14,041 nt of DNA from RBG-16-64-43 sp964353865 (GTDB taxonomy: Bacteria; Chloroflexota; Anaerolineae; Anaerolineales; RBG-16-64-43), in NCBI GenBank assembly GCA_964353865.1, contig CAYGXJ010000003.1, positions 1 through 14,041 on the forward strand, given 5' to 3'. Below the pieces are notes generated by a model. It was not told the DNA's origin. It saw only the letters and a list, made by a program, of their open reading frames with translations, and did not search any database. Within the stretch, counting starts at the first letter, position 1; each line of letters opens with the position of its first letter. Made by a program: the position numbers and the translations under genes. This document shows, one piece after another, positions 1-7,036 of the stretch.

Positions 1-2256
<2,256 letters not shown>

Positions 2257-2274
2257 CACGGGGCCCGGCCGGCA

Positions 2275-3576
2275 ATGAGTCCCTCGACTCGTTTTTCTAA
2301 CAGGTGGCCGCGCATTGGGCTCGCGGCCGGGGTGCTCCTTGCGAGCACGCTCAGCGGCTGCCTGGGCCCAGTCGCCCCGCAGACGCAGGTCAGCCCGACG
2401 GTGGACAGCACGCTTACCGCCGCCCCACCACCGGCCACACCCACTTTCGAACCAACCCCCTTCGTCCCCGAAGCCACGCTGCCCGCCCCCACGCCCGAGA
2501 TCGTCACTGGCCAACTCCCGCACCCGGGCGACTACGCTCTCGAAGCCGTCGCCAGCGGACTCGATCGCCCGGTCTATCTCACCCATAGCGGCGACGGATC
2601 ACAGCGCCTTTTTCTCGTCGAGAAGCCTGGCCGGGTGCGCCTCCTGCGGGATGGCAACCTTCTGCCCGAGCTCTATTTGGATATCCGCAACCGGGTCGGC
2701 AGCGCGGGAAGCGAACAGGGGTTGCTCGGACTGGCCTTTCATCCGCGCTTCGCCGAGAACGGCCAGTTCTTCTTGGACTACACCGACCTGAATGGCAACA
2801 CGGTGATCTCACGTTTTCAGGCCGACCCCTCGGCCGATCAGATCGAGGCCTCCAGCGAGAAGGTGCTCCTGCGCATCGACCAGCCTTACCCTAATCACAA
2901 CGGGGGAGAACTCGCCTTCGGACCGGATGGCTTCCTTTACATCGGGGTGGGCGACGGCGGATCCGCCGGCGACCCTCTCGGCGCAGGTCAACGCCTCGAC
3001 ACGCTGCTGGGCAAGATCCTGCGCCTGGATGTCGACAACGGCGATCCATATGCCATCCCGCCCGACAACCCCCTGAGCGGACAGAGCAACGCGCGGCCGG
3101 AGATCTGGGCCGCCGGCCTGCGCAACCCATGGCGTTTCTCATTCGACCGCGCGACCGGCGAGATGTGGATCGGCGACGTGGGACAGAATCATTACGAAGA
3201 GATCGACCTGCAACCGGCCGGGGTGGGCGGGTTGAACTACGGTTGGAACGCAATGGAAGGTCTGCACGCCTATCAGGGCGGCTACCGTGAGGGGCTGACC
3301 CTGCCGGTGTGGGAGTACGACCACGGCCAGGGTTGTTCGGTCACCGGCGGCTATGTCTATCGCGGCCGGGCGCTGCCGGCGCTGCTCGGCGTGTATCTCT
3401 TCGGGGACTACTGCGCCGGCACGGTGTGGGCACTCGCCCGCACGTCGGAGGGCGGGTGGAACGCCGTCGCGCTCATCGCCACCGGCTTGAACATCTCCTC
3501 GTTCGGCGAGGACGAGGCGGGCGAGGTATACCTGGTGGATTTGGGCGGTGGGGTGTATCGGCTGGCAGGGTCATGA
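2275..3576 (+). CDS. Lipoprotein PQQ-dependent sugar (aldose/sorbosone-type) dehydrogenase
   Basis: Predicted extracytoplasmic six-bladed beta-propeller dehydrogenase of the soluble glucose/sorbosone (GSDH, YliI/Asd) family, which oxidises sugars with PQQ and Ca2+; the substrate cannot be read from sequence. The 433-residue protein starts with a basic n-region and a hydrophobic stretch ending in the lipobox LSGC (Cys29), so it should be lipid-anchored. A Thr/Pro-rich spacer to about residue 75 follows, then the propeller. Family signatures: LLGLAFHPRF, NHNGGELAFGPDG with the likely catalytic His208 (codon 2896-2898), GVGDGGSAGDP, LRLDVDNGDPYAIP, GLRNPWRFSFD, GDVGQNHYEEID, GLNYGWN, VTGGYVYRG, GVYLFGDYCAG. 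The ATG lies 18 bases after the aconitase stop with only a weak GC-rich ribosome site, so it may be co-transcribed with acnA. Family sure, cofactor likely, substrate unknown. Confidence 0.9.
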   Translation: MSPSTRFSNRWPRIGLAAGVLLASTLSGCLGPVAPQTQVSPTVDSTLTAAPPPATPTFEPTPFVPEATLPAPTPEIVTGQLPHPGDYALEAVASGLDRPVYLTHSGDGSQRLFLVEKPGRVRLLRDGNLLPELYLDIRNRVGSAGSEQGLLGLAFHPRFAENGQFFLDYTDLNGNTVISRFQADPSADQIEASSEKVLLRIDQPYPNHNGGELAFGPDGFLYIGVGDGGSAGDPLGAGQRLDTLLGKILRLDVDNGDPYAIPPDNPLSGQSNARPEIWAAGLRNPWRFSFDRATGEMWIGDVGQNHYEEIDLQPAGVGGLNYGWNAMEGLHAYQGGYREGLTLPVWEYDHGQGCSVTGGYVYRGRALPALLGVYLFGDYCAGTVWALARTSEGGWNAVALIATGLNISSFGEDEAGEVYLVDLGGGVYRLAGS

Positions 3577-3700
3577 ACCGAGTGCCTGGACGGTTTCTCG
3601 ACGGAAGTCCGCGACGAATGGCGGGGTGACCCGATCGCCGCGCTGGATGTCGTCCACCCTCGCCAACCTCAGCCCTAACGTCGTGGCAACACACGCATGA

Positions 3701-3754
3701 TTGTCCTTCTTGGAGGGAGAATTATGGTCAATACCGTCCTTCCCAGAAGGACAA
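3701..3754. repeat. Inverted repeat with nested GTCCTTC hairpin
   Basis: TTGTCCTTCTTGG (3701-3713) faces CCCAGAAGGACAA (3742-3754), pairing at 12 of 13 positions around a 28-base loop. Nested on its right side is a perfect 7-bp hairpin, GTCCTTC (3736-3742) and GAAGGAC (3746-3752), with a 3-base loop. A further direct copy GTCCTTC sits at 3769-3775. The large loop contains the GGAGGG and ATG of the 3724 frame. There is no U-tract after either hairpin, so a terminator is unlikely; an operator or RNA switch is a guess. Confidence 0.6.
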
Positions 3755-3873
3755 TACGTCACGGTTTCGTCCTTCCGTGCCGGGGCTGGGCTCGCCGATC
3801 GGGCTTTCTGCGGTCGACGTGTTCAGCGGGTCTCAGCGCCGAACCTGCTCCCAAGTCCGGGCCGATTCCTTGA
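3724..3873 (+). CDS. Possible 49-residue basic small ORF (doubtful)
   Basis: An ATG at 3724 is preceded by GGAGGG at 3712-3717 with a 6-base spacer, an ideal initiation context. The frame runs 49 codons to TGA at 3871-3873. The peptide is Arg-rich with two Cys residues, and shows no signal peptide, membrane segment or family motif. Its start region lies in the loop of the 3701-3754 inverted repeat, so initiation could be structure-dependent. A chance frame in moderately GC-rich DNA is at least as likely; there is no evidence for function. Confidence 0.2.
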   Translation: MVNTVLPRRTIRHGFVLPCRGWARRSGFLRSTCSAGLSAEPAPKSGPIP

Positions 3874-3960
3874 TTGTCAAGGGTGCCGTGGGATTGATCG
3901 CGGGAAGTTGTTTCGAACGCCCGAAGGCGCGCGCCCACAGCGCAACGCCGTCCAGACATG

Positions 3961-4045
3961 AGCAGAGGGTTGCAGGAAATGCGTCCAGCGAATGCCGGGC
4001 CTCGGAGTCCGAGGGGATGACGATCCTTCCATGAGTCCAATTGCG
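3961..4045. repeat. Probable dispersed-repeat debris around a 15-base palindrome
   Basis: The block centres on CCTCGGA (4000-4006), a single G, and TCCGAGG (4008-4014): a perfect 7-bp inverted repeat with a 1-base centre. Translated in several frames on both strands the block gives the kind of Ser/Glu- or Arg/Pro-rich strings often over-called as short hypothetical proteins in intergenic repeats. The palindrome is directly visible; the repeat status is inferred from appearance, since there is no second copy in this window. Confidence 0.35.
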
Positions 4046-4062
4046 GAAAGCCGCTCCCCTGC

Positions 4063-4079
4063 AATTCATGAAGTGAATT
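4063..4079. promoter_or_regulatory. Small inverted repeat upstream of the AbrB-type gene
   Basis: AATTCA (4063-4068) and TGAATT (4074-4079) form a perfect 6-bp inverted repeat with a 5-base centre, followed shortly by TAAACT at 4098-4103, a weak -10 candidate. It lies about 110 bases upstream of the antitoxin start at 4192. AbrB-type antitoxins commonly bind AT-rich palindromes in their own promoters, so it is a candidate operator; no clear -35 accompanies it. Confidence 0.25.
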
Positions 4080-4191
4080 AGGGCATCTCTTTGCTGGTAA
4101 ACTGGCGGTGGGTGCCTGGGCTCCTCATGTTTCTCGACTCCCTGGTCCTCAAACCTGGCTATCTTGCCGATCTCGAAACAAAGGACTCAAG

Positions 4192-4485
4192 ATGGCAGAA
4201 CGCACCGTCTTGACGAAGGTAACGCGCAGCGGGCGAATTACGCTGCCGGCAGCTGTCCGGCGCGCGGCGAGCATCAAGGAGGGAGACTGGGTCGCCGTCA
4301 CCCTCGAGCGCCAAACGATTGTCCTGACCCCCACGCGACTCGTGGGCACAAGCCAGGCCTACTTCTACACCGCAGCCTGGCAAAAGGGCGAGCGCCAGGC
4401 CTGCCGCGACATCAGCCAGGACCGGGTCAGCCAGCATGATGACGTCGAGTCGCTGATCCAGGCGCTCGAGGCGGGGAAGGCCTGA
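4192..4485 (+). CDS. AbrB/MazE-family antitoxin-type DNA-binding protein
   Basis: A 97-residue SpoVT-AbrB swapped-hairpin protein. Residues about 6-46 carry the domain (TKVTRSGRITLPAAVRR, then IKEGDWVAV and IVLTPTRL). The C-terminal part, with YFYTAAWQKGERQACRDIS and a final DDVESLIQAL helix, matches the tail of a known antitoxin subgroup (W-Q-x-G-E-R, then an acidic helix) that contacts a RelE/ParE-type toxin. The start is set by AAAGGA at 4180-4185, six bases before ATG 4192; the frame is open further upstream to 4108 but without a ribosome site or conserved sequence. Such proteins bind their own promoter as dimers and neutralise the partner. Here the partner immediately downstream appears dead, so this is probably an orphan antitoxin, which may still act as a local repressor. 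Confidence 0.82.
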   Translation: MAERTVLTKVTRSGRITLPAAVRRAASIKEGDWVAVTLERQTIVLTPTRLVGTSQAYFYTAAWQKGERQACRDISQDRVSQHDDVESLIQALEAGKA

Positions 4486-4720
4486 CGCCTTTCCGAGTCA
4501 CCGCTTGCTTGCGGCGCCGGGCCCGCAGTGGGCGCAGATGGGCTGGCGTACAGTGACAGCGGGCCGTCGCCACCTTAGCCTGCATGTGAAACGCATCCAA
4601 GGATCAGCGCATTTGGAAAGCCCGCGCCAGCCGCTCGCCACGCTCACTTTCGAGACCGAAGGGGATGCCCTGATCCTTCGCCGTGTGGGCCGGCACGACG
4701 CGGCACTGGGCAGACCGTGA
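4482..4720 (+). pseudogene. Degraded RelE/ParE-type toxin partner of the 4192 antitoxin
   Basis: Downstream of the antitoxin, a frame ending at TGA 4718-4720 encodes (from about 4568) RHLSLHVKRIQG, then LATLTFETEGDALILRRVGRHDAALGRP-like sequence. This matches the C-terminal half of a RelE-superfamily toxin type usually paired with this antitoxin, whose conserved elements are HPSL-x-KRI-x-G, an aromatic-rich strand, EGD-x-x-x-LRR-x-G-x-HD and a final R/N-P. The N-terminal half is not in this frame. A different frame overlapping the antitoxin stop (4482-4553) reads PFRVTACLRRRAR, plausible as the toxin N-terminus, and ends at a stop. The two parts together are about a dozen residues short of the usual 85-90, and there is no good start codon. 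I infer a frameshift plus internal deletion. A complete but unrecognised 71-residue gene starting at TTG 4505 is the less likely alternative. Confidence 0.5.
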
Positions 4721-4735
4721 GGGGGCACGGGTTGC

Positions 4736-4744
4736 AGGAGGTGA
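4736..4744 (+). promoter_or_regulatory. Strong Shine-Dalgarno sequence stranded at the IS edge
   Basis: AGGAGGTGA is a nine-base match to the usual anti-Shine-Dalgarno complement, 12 bases from the left IS end. The nearest start-like codon in place, GTG 4748, leads into the IS antisense to the transposase and encodes nothing recognisable. With the IS removed and one TTG copy kept, GTG would hit a stop after two codons, whereas the TTG at the junction opens a 31-codon frame ending in an ATGA overlap with rplS. Confidence 0.45.
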
Positions 4745-4755
4745 CCTGTGCCTTG

Positions 4756-4781
4756 CCTAGATTCTAGTTCTAAGTGCAACG
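4756..4781 (+). repeat. IS left terminal inverted repeat
   Basis: The inner 20 bases (4762-4781) match the right end with one difference (G versus A at the seventh base). The outer six share CCT, then differ at three bases. Directly outside is TTG (4753-4755), the left copy of the putative target duplication. Confidence 0.85.
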
Positions 4782-5731
4782 GGATGAAGAGACAGTATCT
4801 CCAGAGGGGTCTGGTAGTGCAAGCACTTGCGCGGTCGGTGGTTCAGTTCGTCAGCGATCTGGTCGAGTTCCTCCTGGGTGATGCGGCGCACGTCCGTGCG
4901 ACGCGGCAGGTAGCGCCGGATGAGGCCGTTCATGTTTTCCACCGTGCCTTTCTCCCACGAGTGATAGGGGTGACAGAAGAAGAAAGTGATGTCCAAAGCG
5001 TGGGACACGCGCTGGTGGTGATAGTTCTCAGAGCCGTTGTCGGCGGTGAGGCTACGCGCAGGTTGGTCGGCCAGGCGCTGGGTCAGGACTGTGGAGGTGG
5101 CCTCGGCTGTTCGGCCTTCGAGTTTGGTGACCAGAGCGAATCGACTGCAGCGGTCAACCAAGACATTTAAGGCTTGTCCATGGGGATAGAGCAAAGAATC
5201 GCTCTCCCAATGGCCGACCTCGAGACGCTCCTGGGCTTCCAGGGGCCGCTGCTCGATGAAAACACGGTTGGGGATGGGGCTCTTCTGGGATCGTCTCCCG
5301 GGACGCTGAGTGCGCCGCTTCTTGGCTCGCCGCAGGTACTCCCACAACTTCTCTTGCTGGCCCAGTGGCGAGAGGTAGACAAAGCGATAGATAGTCTCGT
5401 GGCAGACCAGGGATCGTCCGTTGTGTCGCCGCAACCAGCCAGCAATCTGTTCGGGAGACCAGCCACGTTCCAGGCTGAAGATGACCTGGCGTCGCAGAGG
5501 ACGCTGCCCGAGCTTGAGGCGCGGCTTGCAGGCTTGTCGCCGTTGGCGGTATCGGCGCTGGGCCAGATCCGGCAAGTACCCGAGGCCGGTCCCGTTGCGC
5601 TTCAGCTCCCGGCTCAGCGTCGACGTGCTCCGGCCAAGCTCACGAGCAATCTGGGCCAAGCTGTGGCCTTCCCTGATCCCTTGACACATGTGCAGTCGCT
5701 CCAATGCCGTCAAATGCCTGTATCTGCCCAT
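4757..5731 (-). CDS. IS30-family DDE transposase
   Basis: A 324-residue transposase, the usual length for the family. Residues 1-45 form the N-terminal helix-turn-helix (LTALERLHMCQGIREGHS, then IARELGRSTSTLSREL), which binds the element ends. A second HTH-like region spans about 85-115 (ERGWSPEQIAGWLRR, CHETIYRFVY). The DDE core reads GHWESDSLL with Asp178, LTADNGSEN with Asp231, and SWEKGTVENMNGLIRRYLP with Glu265; the 33-residue gap between the second Asp and Glu is typical of IS30. The C-terminal ELNHRPRKCLHYQTPLE motif is intact. No frameshift or premature stop is seen, so the enzyme should be functional. The start at 5731 gives the conserved N-terminus directly; its ribosome site is weak (AGGAC) and lies in a hairpin loop. 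Confidence 0.95.
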   Translation of the reverse strand: MGRYRHLTALERLHMCQGIREGHSLAQIARELGRSTSTLSRELKRNGTGLGYLPDLAQRRYRQRRQACKPRLKLGQRPLRRQVIFSLERGWSPEQIAGWLRRHNGRSLVCHETIYRFVYLSPLGQQEKLWEYLRRAKKRRTQRPGRRSQKSPIPNRVFIEQRPLEAQERLEVGHWESDSLLYPHGQALNVLVDRCSRFALVTKLEGRTAEATSTVLTQRLADQPARSLTADNGSENYHHQRVSHALDITFFFCHPYHSWEKGTVENMNGLIRRYLPRRTDVRRITQEELDQIADELNHRPRKCLHYQTPLEILSLHPVALRTRI

Positions 5732-5732
5732 A

Positions 5733-5757
5733 CAACGCTATTGTCCTACCAGCGTTG
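5733..5757 (-). promoter_or_regulatory. Hairpin between IS end and transposase start
   Basis: CAACGCT (5733-5739) and AGCGTTG (5751-5757) form a perfect 7-bp stem around an 11-base loop. On the minus strand the loop holds AGGAC, the only ribosome-site candidate for the transposase, and the stem overlaps the inner bases of the right inverted repeat. Many insertion sequences hide their translation start in such structures when transcription enters from outside; that role is inferred here. Confidence 0.5.
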
Positions 5758-5778
5758 CACTTAGAATTAGAACTCAGG
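5753..5778 (-). repeat. IS right terminal inverted repeat
   Basis: Mate of the left end, read on the minus strand as CCTGAGTTCTAATTC continuing to GTGCAACG. Directly outside is TTG (5779-5781), matching the left flank. Confidence 0.85.
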
Positions 5779-5811
5779 TTGACCGGAGGCCCGCCTCGGG
5801 CATGGTATAAT
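5779..5811 (+). promoter_or_regulatory. rplS promoter with extended -10 box
   Basis: TGGTATAAT (5803-5811) is a perfect extended -10 element (TGN plus TATAAT). TTGACC at 5779-5784 is a -35 candidate, but its 21-base spacing is too long to be optimal, so the TGN extension probably does most of the work. Expected transcription start is near 5818. The TTG of the -35 candidate is also the right copy of the IS target duplication, so it existed before the insertion. Confidence 0.75.
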
Positions 5812-5819
5812 CTGCGCTC

Positions 5820-5844
5820 GCCGCCCGGGAAGACGGAGGGCGGC
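5820..5844 (+). promoter_or_regulatory. GC-rich hairpin at the 5' end of the rplS leader
   Basis: GCCGCCC (5820-5826) and GGGCGGC (5838-5844) form a perfect 7-bp stem with an 11-base loop, starting within a few bases of the predicted transcript start and followed by AATCTTTTCC. It could be a short attenuator, a ribosomal-protein autoregulatory leader or simply a stabilising 5' stem-loop. No known L19 leader consensus was recognised. Confidence 0.5.
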
Positions 5845-5870
5845 AATCTTTTCCTGTCATGGGGTGTGGC

Positions 5871-6224
5871 ATGAGCGATCTTCTGAAGGCCGTTGAGGCC
5901 CCGGTCAATCCAAATATCCCCGAGCTGAACTCGGGTGATTCGGTGACGGTCTCGGTGCGCATCAAGGAAGGCGACAAGCAACGCGTGCAGGAGTTCCGCG
6001 GCACAATCATCCGCGTGCGCCGCGGGGGCAACCAGGCCTCCTTTACCGTGCGCCGCCTGGCCTCGCACGGCATCGGCGTTGAACGCACTTTCCCGCTGCG
6101 CTCGCCCAACATTGAGAAGGTCACGGTGCAGCGTCAGGCGCGCGTGCGCCGCGCCCAACTCTACTTCCTGCGCGACCTGCGCGGCAAGCGCGCCCGCCTG
6201 CGCAGCAAATCCGAAGGTGCCTAG
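5871..6224 (+). CDS. rplS: 50S ribosomal protein L19
   Basis: L19 sits on the large subunit near the interface with 30S. The 117-residue product matches the family's usual length of about 115-120. Visible signatures: the N-terminal helix MSDLLKAVE, GDSVTVSVRIKEGDKQRVQEF, RGTIIRVRRGGNQASFTVRR, then GIGVERTFPLRSPNIEKV and the basic tail VRRAQLYFLRDLRGKRARLR. I place the start at 5871 rather than the in-frame ATG 5859 because GGGGTG (5862-5867) sits just ahead of 5871 and none lies ahead of 5859, and because L19 normally begins four residues further in. It is a single-gene unit here, with its own promoter and terminator; the trmD/rimM neighbours common in many bacteria are absent from the window and an IS lies directly upstream. 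Confidence 0.96.
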   Translation: MSDLLKAVEAPVNPNIPELNSGDSVTVSVRIKEGDKQRVQEFRGTIIRVRRGGNQASFTVRRLASHGIGVERTFPLRSPNIEKVTVQRQARVRRAQLYFLRDLRGKRARLRSKSEGA

Positions 6225-6262
6225 ACCCTTGCGGGATGCAGCCTCCCCGTCAAGCGATTTCT

Positions 6263-6295
6263 TGGCGTAGCCACGGGCTACGCCACTTTCTTTAT
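6263..6295 (+). terminator. Rho-independent terminator of rplS, abutting the next start codon
   Basis: TGGCGTAGCC (6263-6272), loop ACG, and GGCTACGCCA (6276-6285) form a perfect 10-bp stem, followed by CTTTCTTTAT (6286-6295). It lies 38 bases past the rplS stop. The pyrimidine tail runs straight into the ATG at 6296. Confidence 0.85.
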
Positions 6296-7015
6296 ATGAA
6301 GCGACCGGTCATCGGCCTCACCTCGCGCTCCACCAACGGCCCCACCCGCCTGACGGGCGTCTCGCGCTCCTATCTCGCGGCGCTCGAGAGCGCCGGGGCC
6401 GCGCCACTCATCGTGCCCCTCGGCCTCGGCCAGGCCTCGTGGCGCGCCCTCTTCGAGCGCCTGGATGGCGTGCTCATCCCGGGCGGCGGCGATATCGGCC
6501 TGCAAAGGTTGGGGGTCGAGGGCCCCCTGCCCTCGCCTAGAGAGCCAAGCGAGGAGCGCGACCTGCTCGAATTCGCTCTGGTGCGCTGGGCCGTGGACGA
6601 AGGCCGGCCGATCCTGGGCATCTGTCGCGGCGTGCAGGTGATGAACGTGGTTCTGGGCGGCACGCTGTACCTCGACCTGCGGACGCAATTCCCTGGCGCG
6701 CTCACCCACGACCTGCCGCAGGAGACTCCCCGCAACCTACCTGCGCATGGACTGCGGGTTGAACCGGGGTCGCGCCTTGAGCAGGCCCTCGGGGCGCGCG
6801 AGGTGGCCGTCAACAGCTTCCACCATCAGGCGCCCCGTGAGGTTCCCCCCGGCGCACGCATCTCGGCCCGCGCGCCGGACGGCGTGGTCGAAGGCCTCGA
6901 GCTTCCCGGGCACCCGTTTGCCCTGGGCGTTCAGTGGCACCCGGAAGAGATGCAAGGCGAGCCGGCCATGCGCGCTCTCTTCGAGGCGTTCGTCGCCTCC
7001 TGCCGCGGCCGCTGA
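6296..7015 (+). CDS. Class I glutamine-amidotransferase-like hydrolase, peptidase C26 (PuuD-like)
   Basis: A 239-residue cytoplasmic hydrolase of the gamma-glutamyl-gamma-aminobutyrate hydrolase family, which cleaves gamma-glutamyl amide bonds. It opens with the family N-terminus KRPVIGLTSR, then GVLIPGGGDI (about 58-67), the nucleophile elbow ILGICRGVQVMN with Cys110, a YLDLRTQFPG segment, VNSFHHQAP, and GVQWHPEEM with catalytic His215 and Glu217. All three catalytic residues are present. The start is fixed by homology, since IGLTS normally begins within 4-6 residues of Met; no ribosome site precedes it, because the ATG follows the rplS terminator tail directly, suggesting a leaderless or read-through transcript. 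Its stop is 21 bases before murI. Substrate is not determined; gamma-GABA hydrolysis in putrescine use is known for PuuD, but no other puu gene is nearby, and peptidoglycan-related gamma-glutamyl peptides are an alternative given murI. Confidence 0.88.
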   Translation: MKRPVIGLTSRSTNGPTRLTGVSRSYLAALESAGAAPLIVPLGLGQASWRALFERLDGVLIPGGGDIGLQRLGVEGPLPSPREPSEERDLLEFALVRWAVDEGRPILGICRGVQVMNVVLGGTLYLDLRTQFPGALTHDLPQETPRNLPAHGLRVEPGSRLEQALGAREVAVNSFHHQAPREVPPGARISARAPDGVVEGLELPGHPFALGVQWHPEEMQGEPAMRALFEAFVASCRGR

Positions 7016-7024
7016 AGGCTCGGC

Positions 7025-7030
7025 TATAAT
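7025..7030 (+). promoter_or_regulatory. -10 box placing murI transcription start at its ATG
   Basis: A consensus TATAAT lies six bases before the murI ATG (7037), so the usual start position, seven bases after the box, falls on the A of the ATG. That predicts a leaderless mRNA, in line with the absence of a ribosome site. The -35 region (about 7002-7007) lies inside the end of the C26 gene and is not a good consensus. Confidence 0.7.
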
Positions 7031-7036
7031 CCGCGC

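Larger units (their letters stand above)
3577..4191 (+). other. 615-base intergenic stretch without a convincing gene
   Basis: Between the dehydrogenase stop and the AbrB-type antitoxin no frame shows a recognisable family. The stretch is visibly less GC-rich than its flanks. It holds an iterated GTCCTTC/GAAGGAC hairpin set (3701-3776), one short frame with a good ribosome site (3724-3873), a 15-base palindrome (4000-4014) in a block that looks like intergenic repeat debris, and a small AT-rich inverted repeat (4063-4079). Open frames on both strands have biased composition and no motifs. Confidence 0.6.
4756..5778. mobile_element. IS30-family insertion sequence, 1023 bp, apparently complete
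   Basis: The element carries one transposase gene on the minus strand and has inverted ends at 4756-4781 and 5753-5778 that match at 22 of 26 positions; the inner 20 (from TTCTA to GTGCAACG) differ at only one. It is flanked by TTG at 4753-4755 and TTG at 5779-5781, fitting the 2-3 bp target duplications known for IS30 elements. The transposase stop codon (4757-4759) lies inside the left inverted repeat. The near-perfect inner repeats, intact transposase and intact duplication suggest a recent, possibly still mobile insertion. It sits between toxin debris and the rplS promoter and leaves the TTGACC next to its right end whole. Confidence 0.88.

Noticed and set aside
3571..3762. Minus-strand frame of 63 codons after the dehydrogenase
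   Set aside because: GTG start without a ribosome site and no recognisable motif, though part of it looks moderately protein-like; left as undecided intergenic sequence.
4108..4191. Upstream extension of the AbrB-type antitoxin
   Set aside because: No ribosome site and no conserved sequence; AAAGGA correctly spaced supports ATG 4192.
5174..5764. 196-codon plus-strand frame inside the IS
   Set aside because: Antisense to the intact transposase; no family features.
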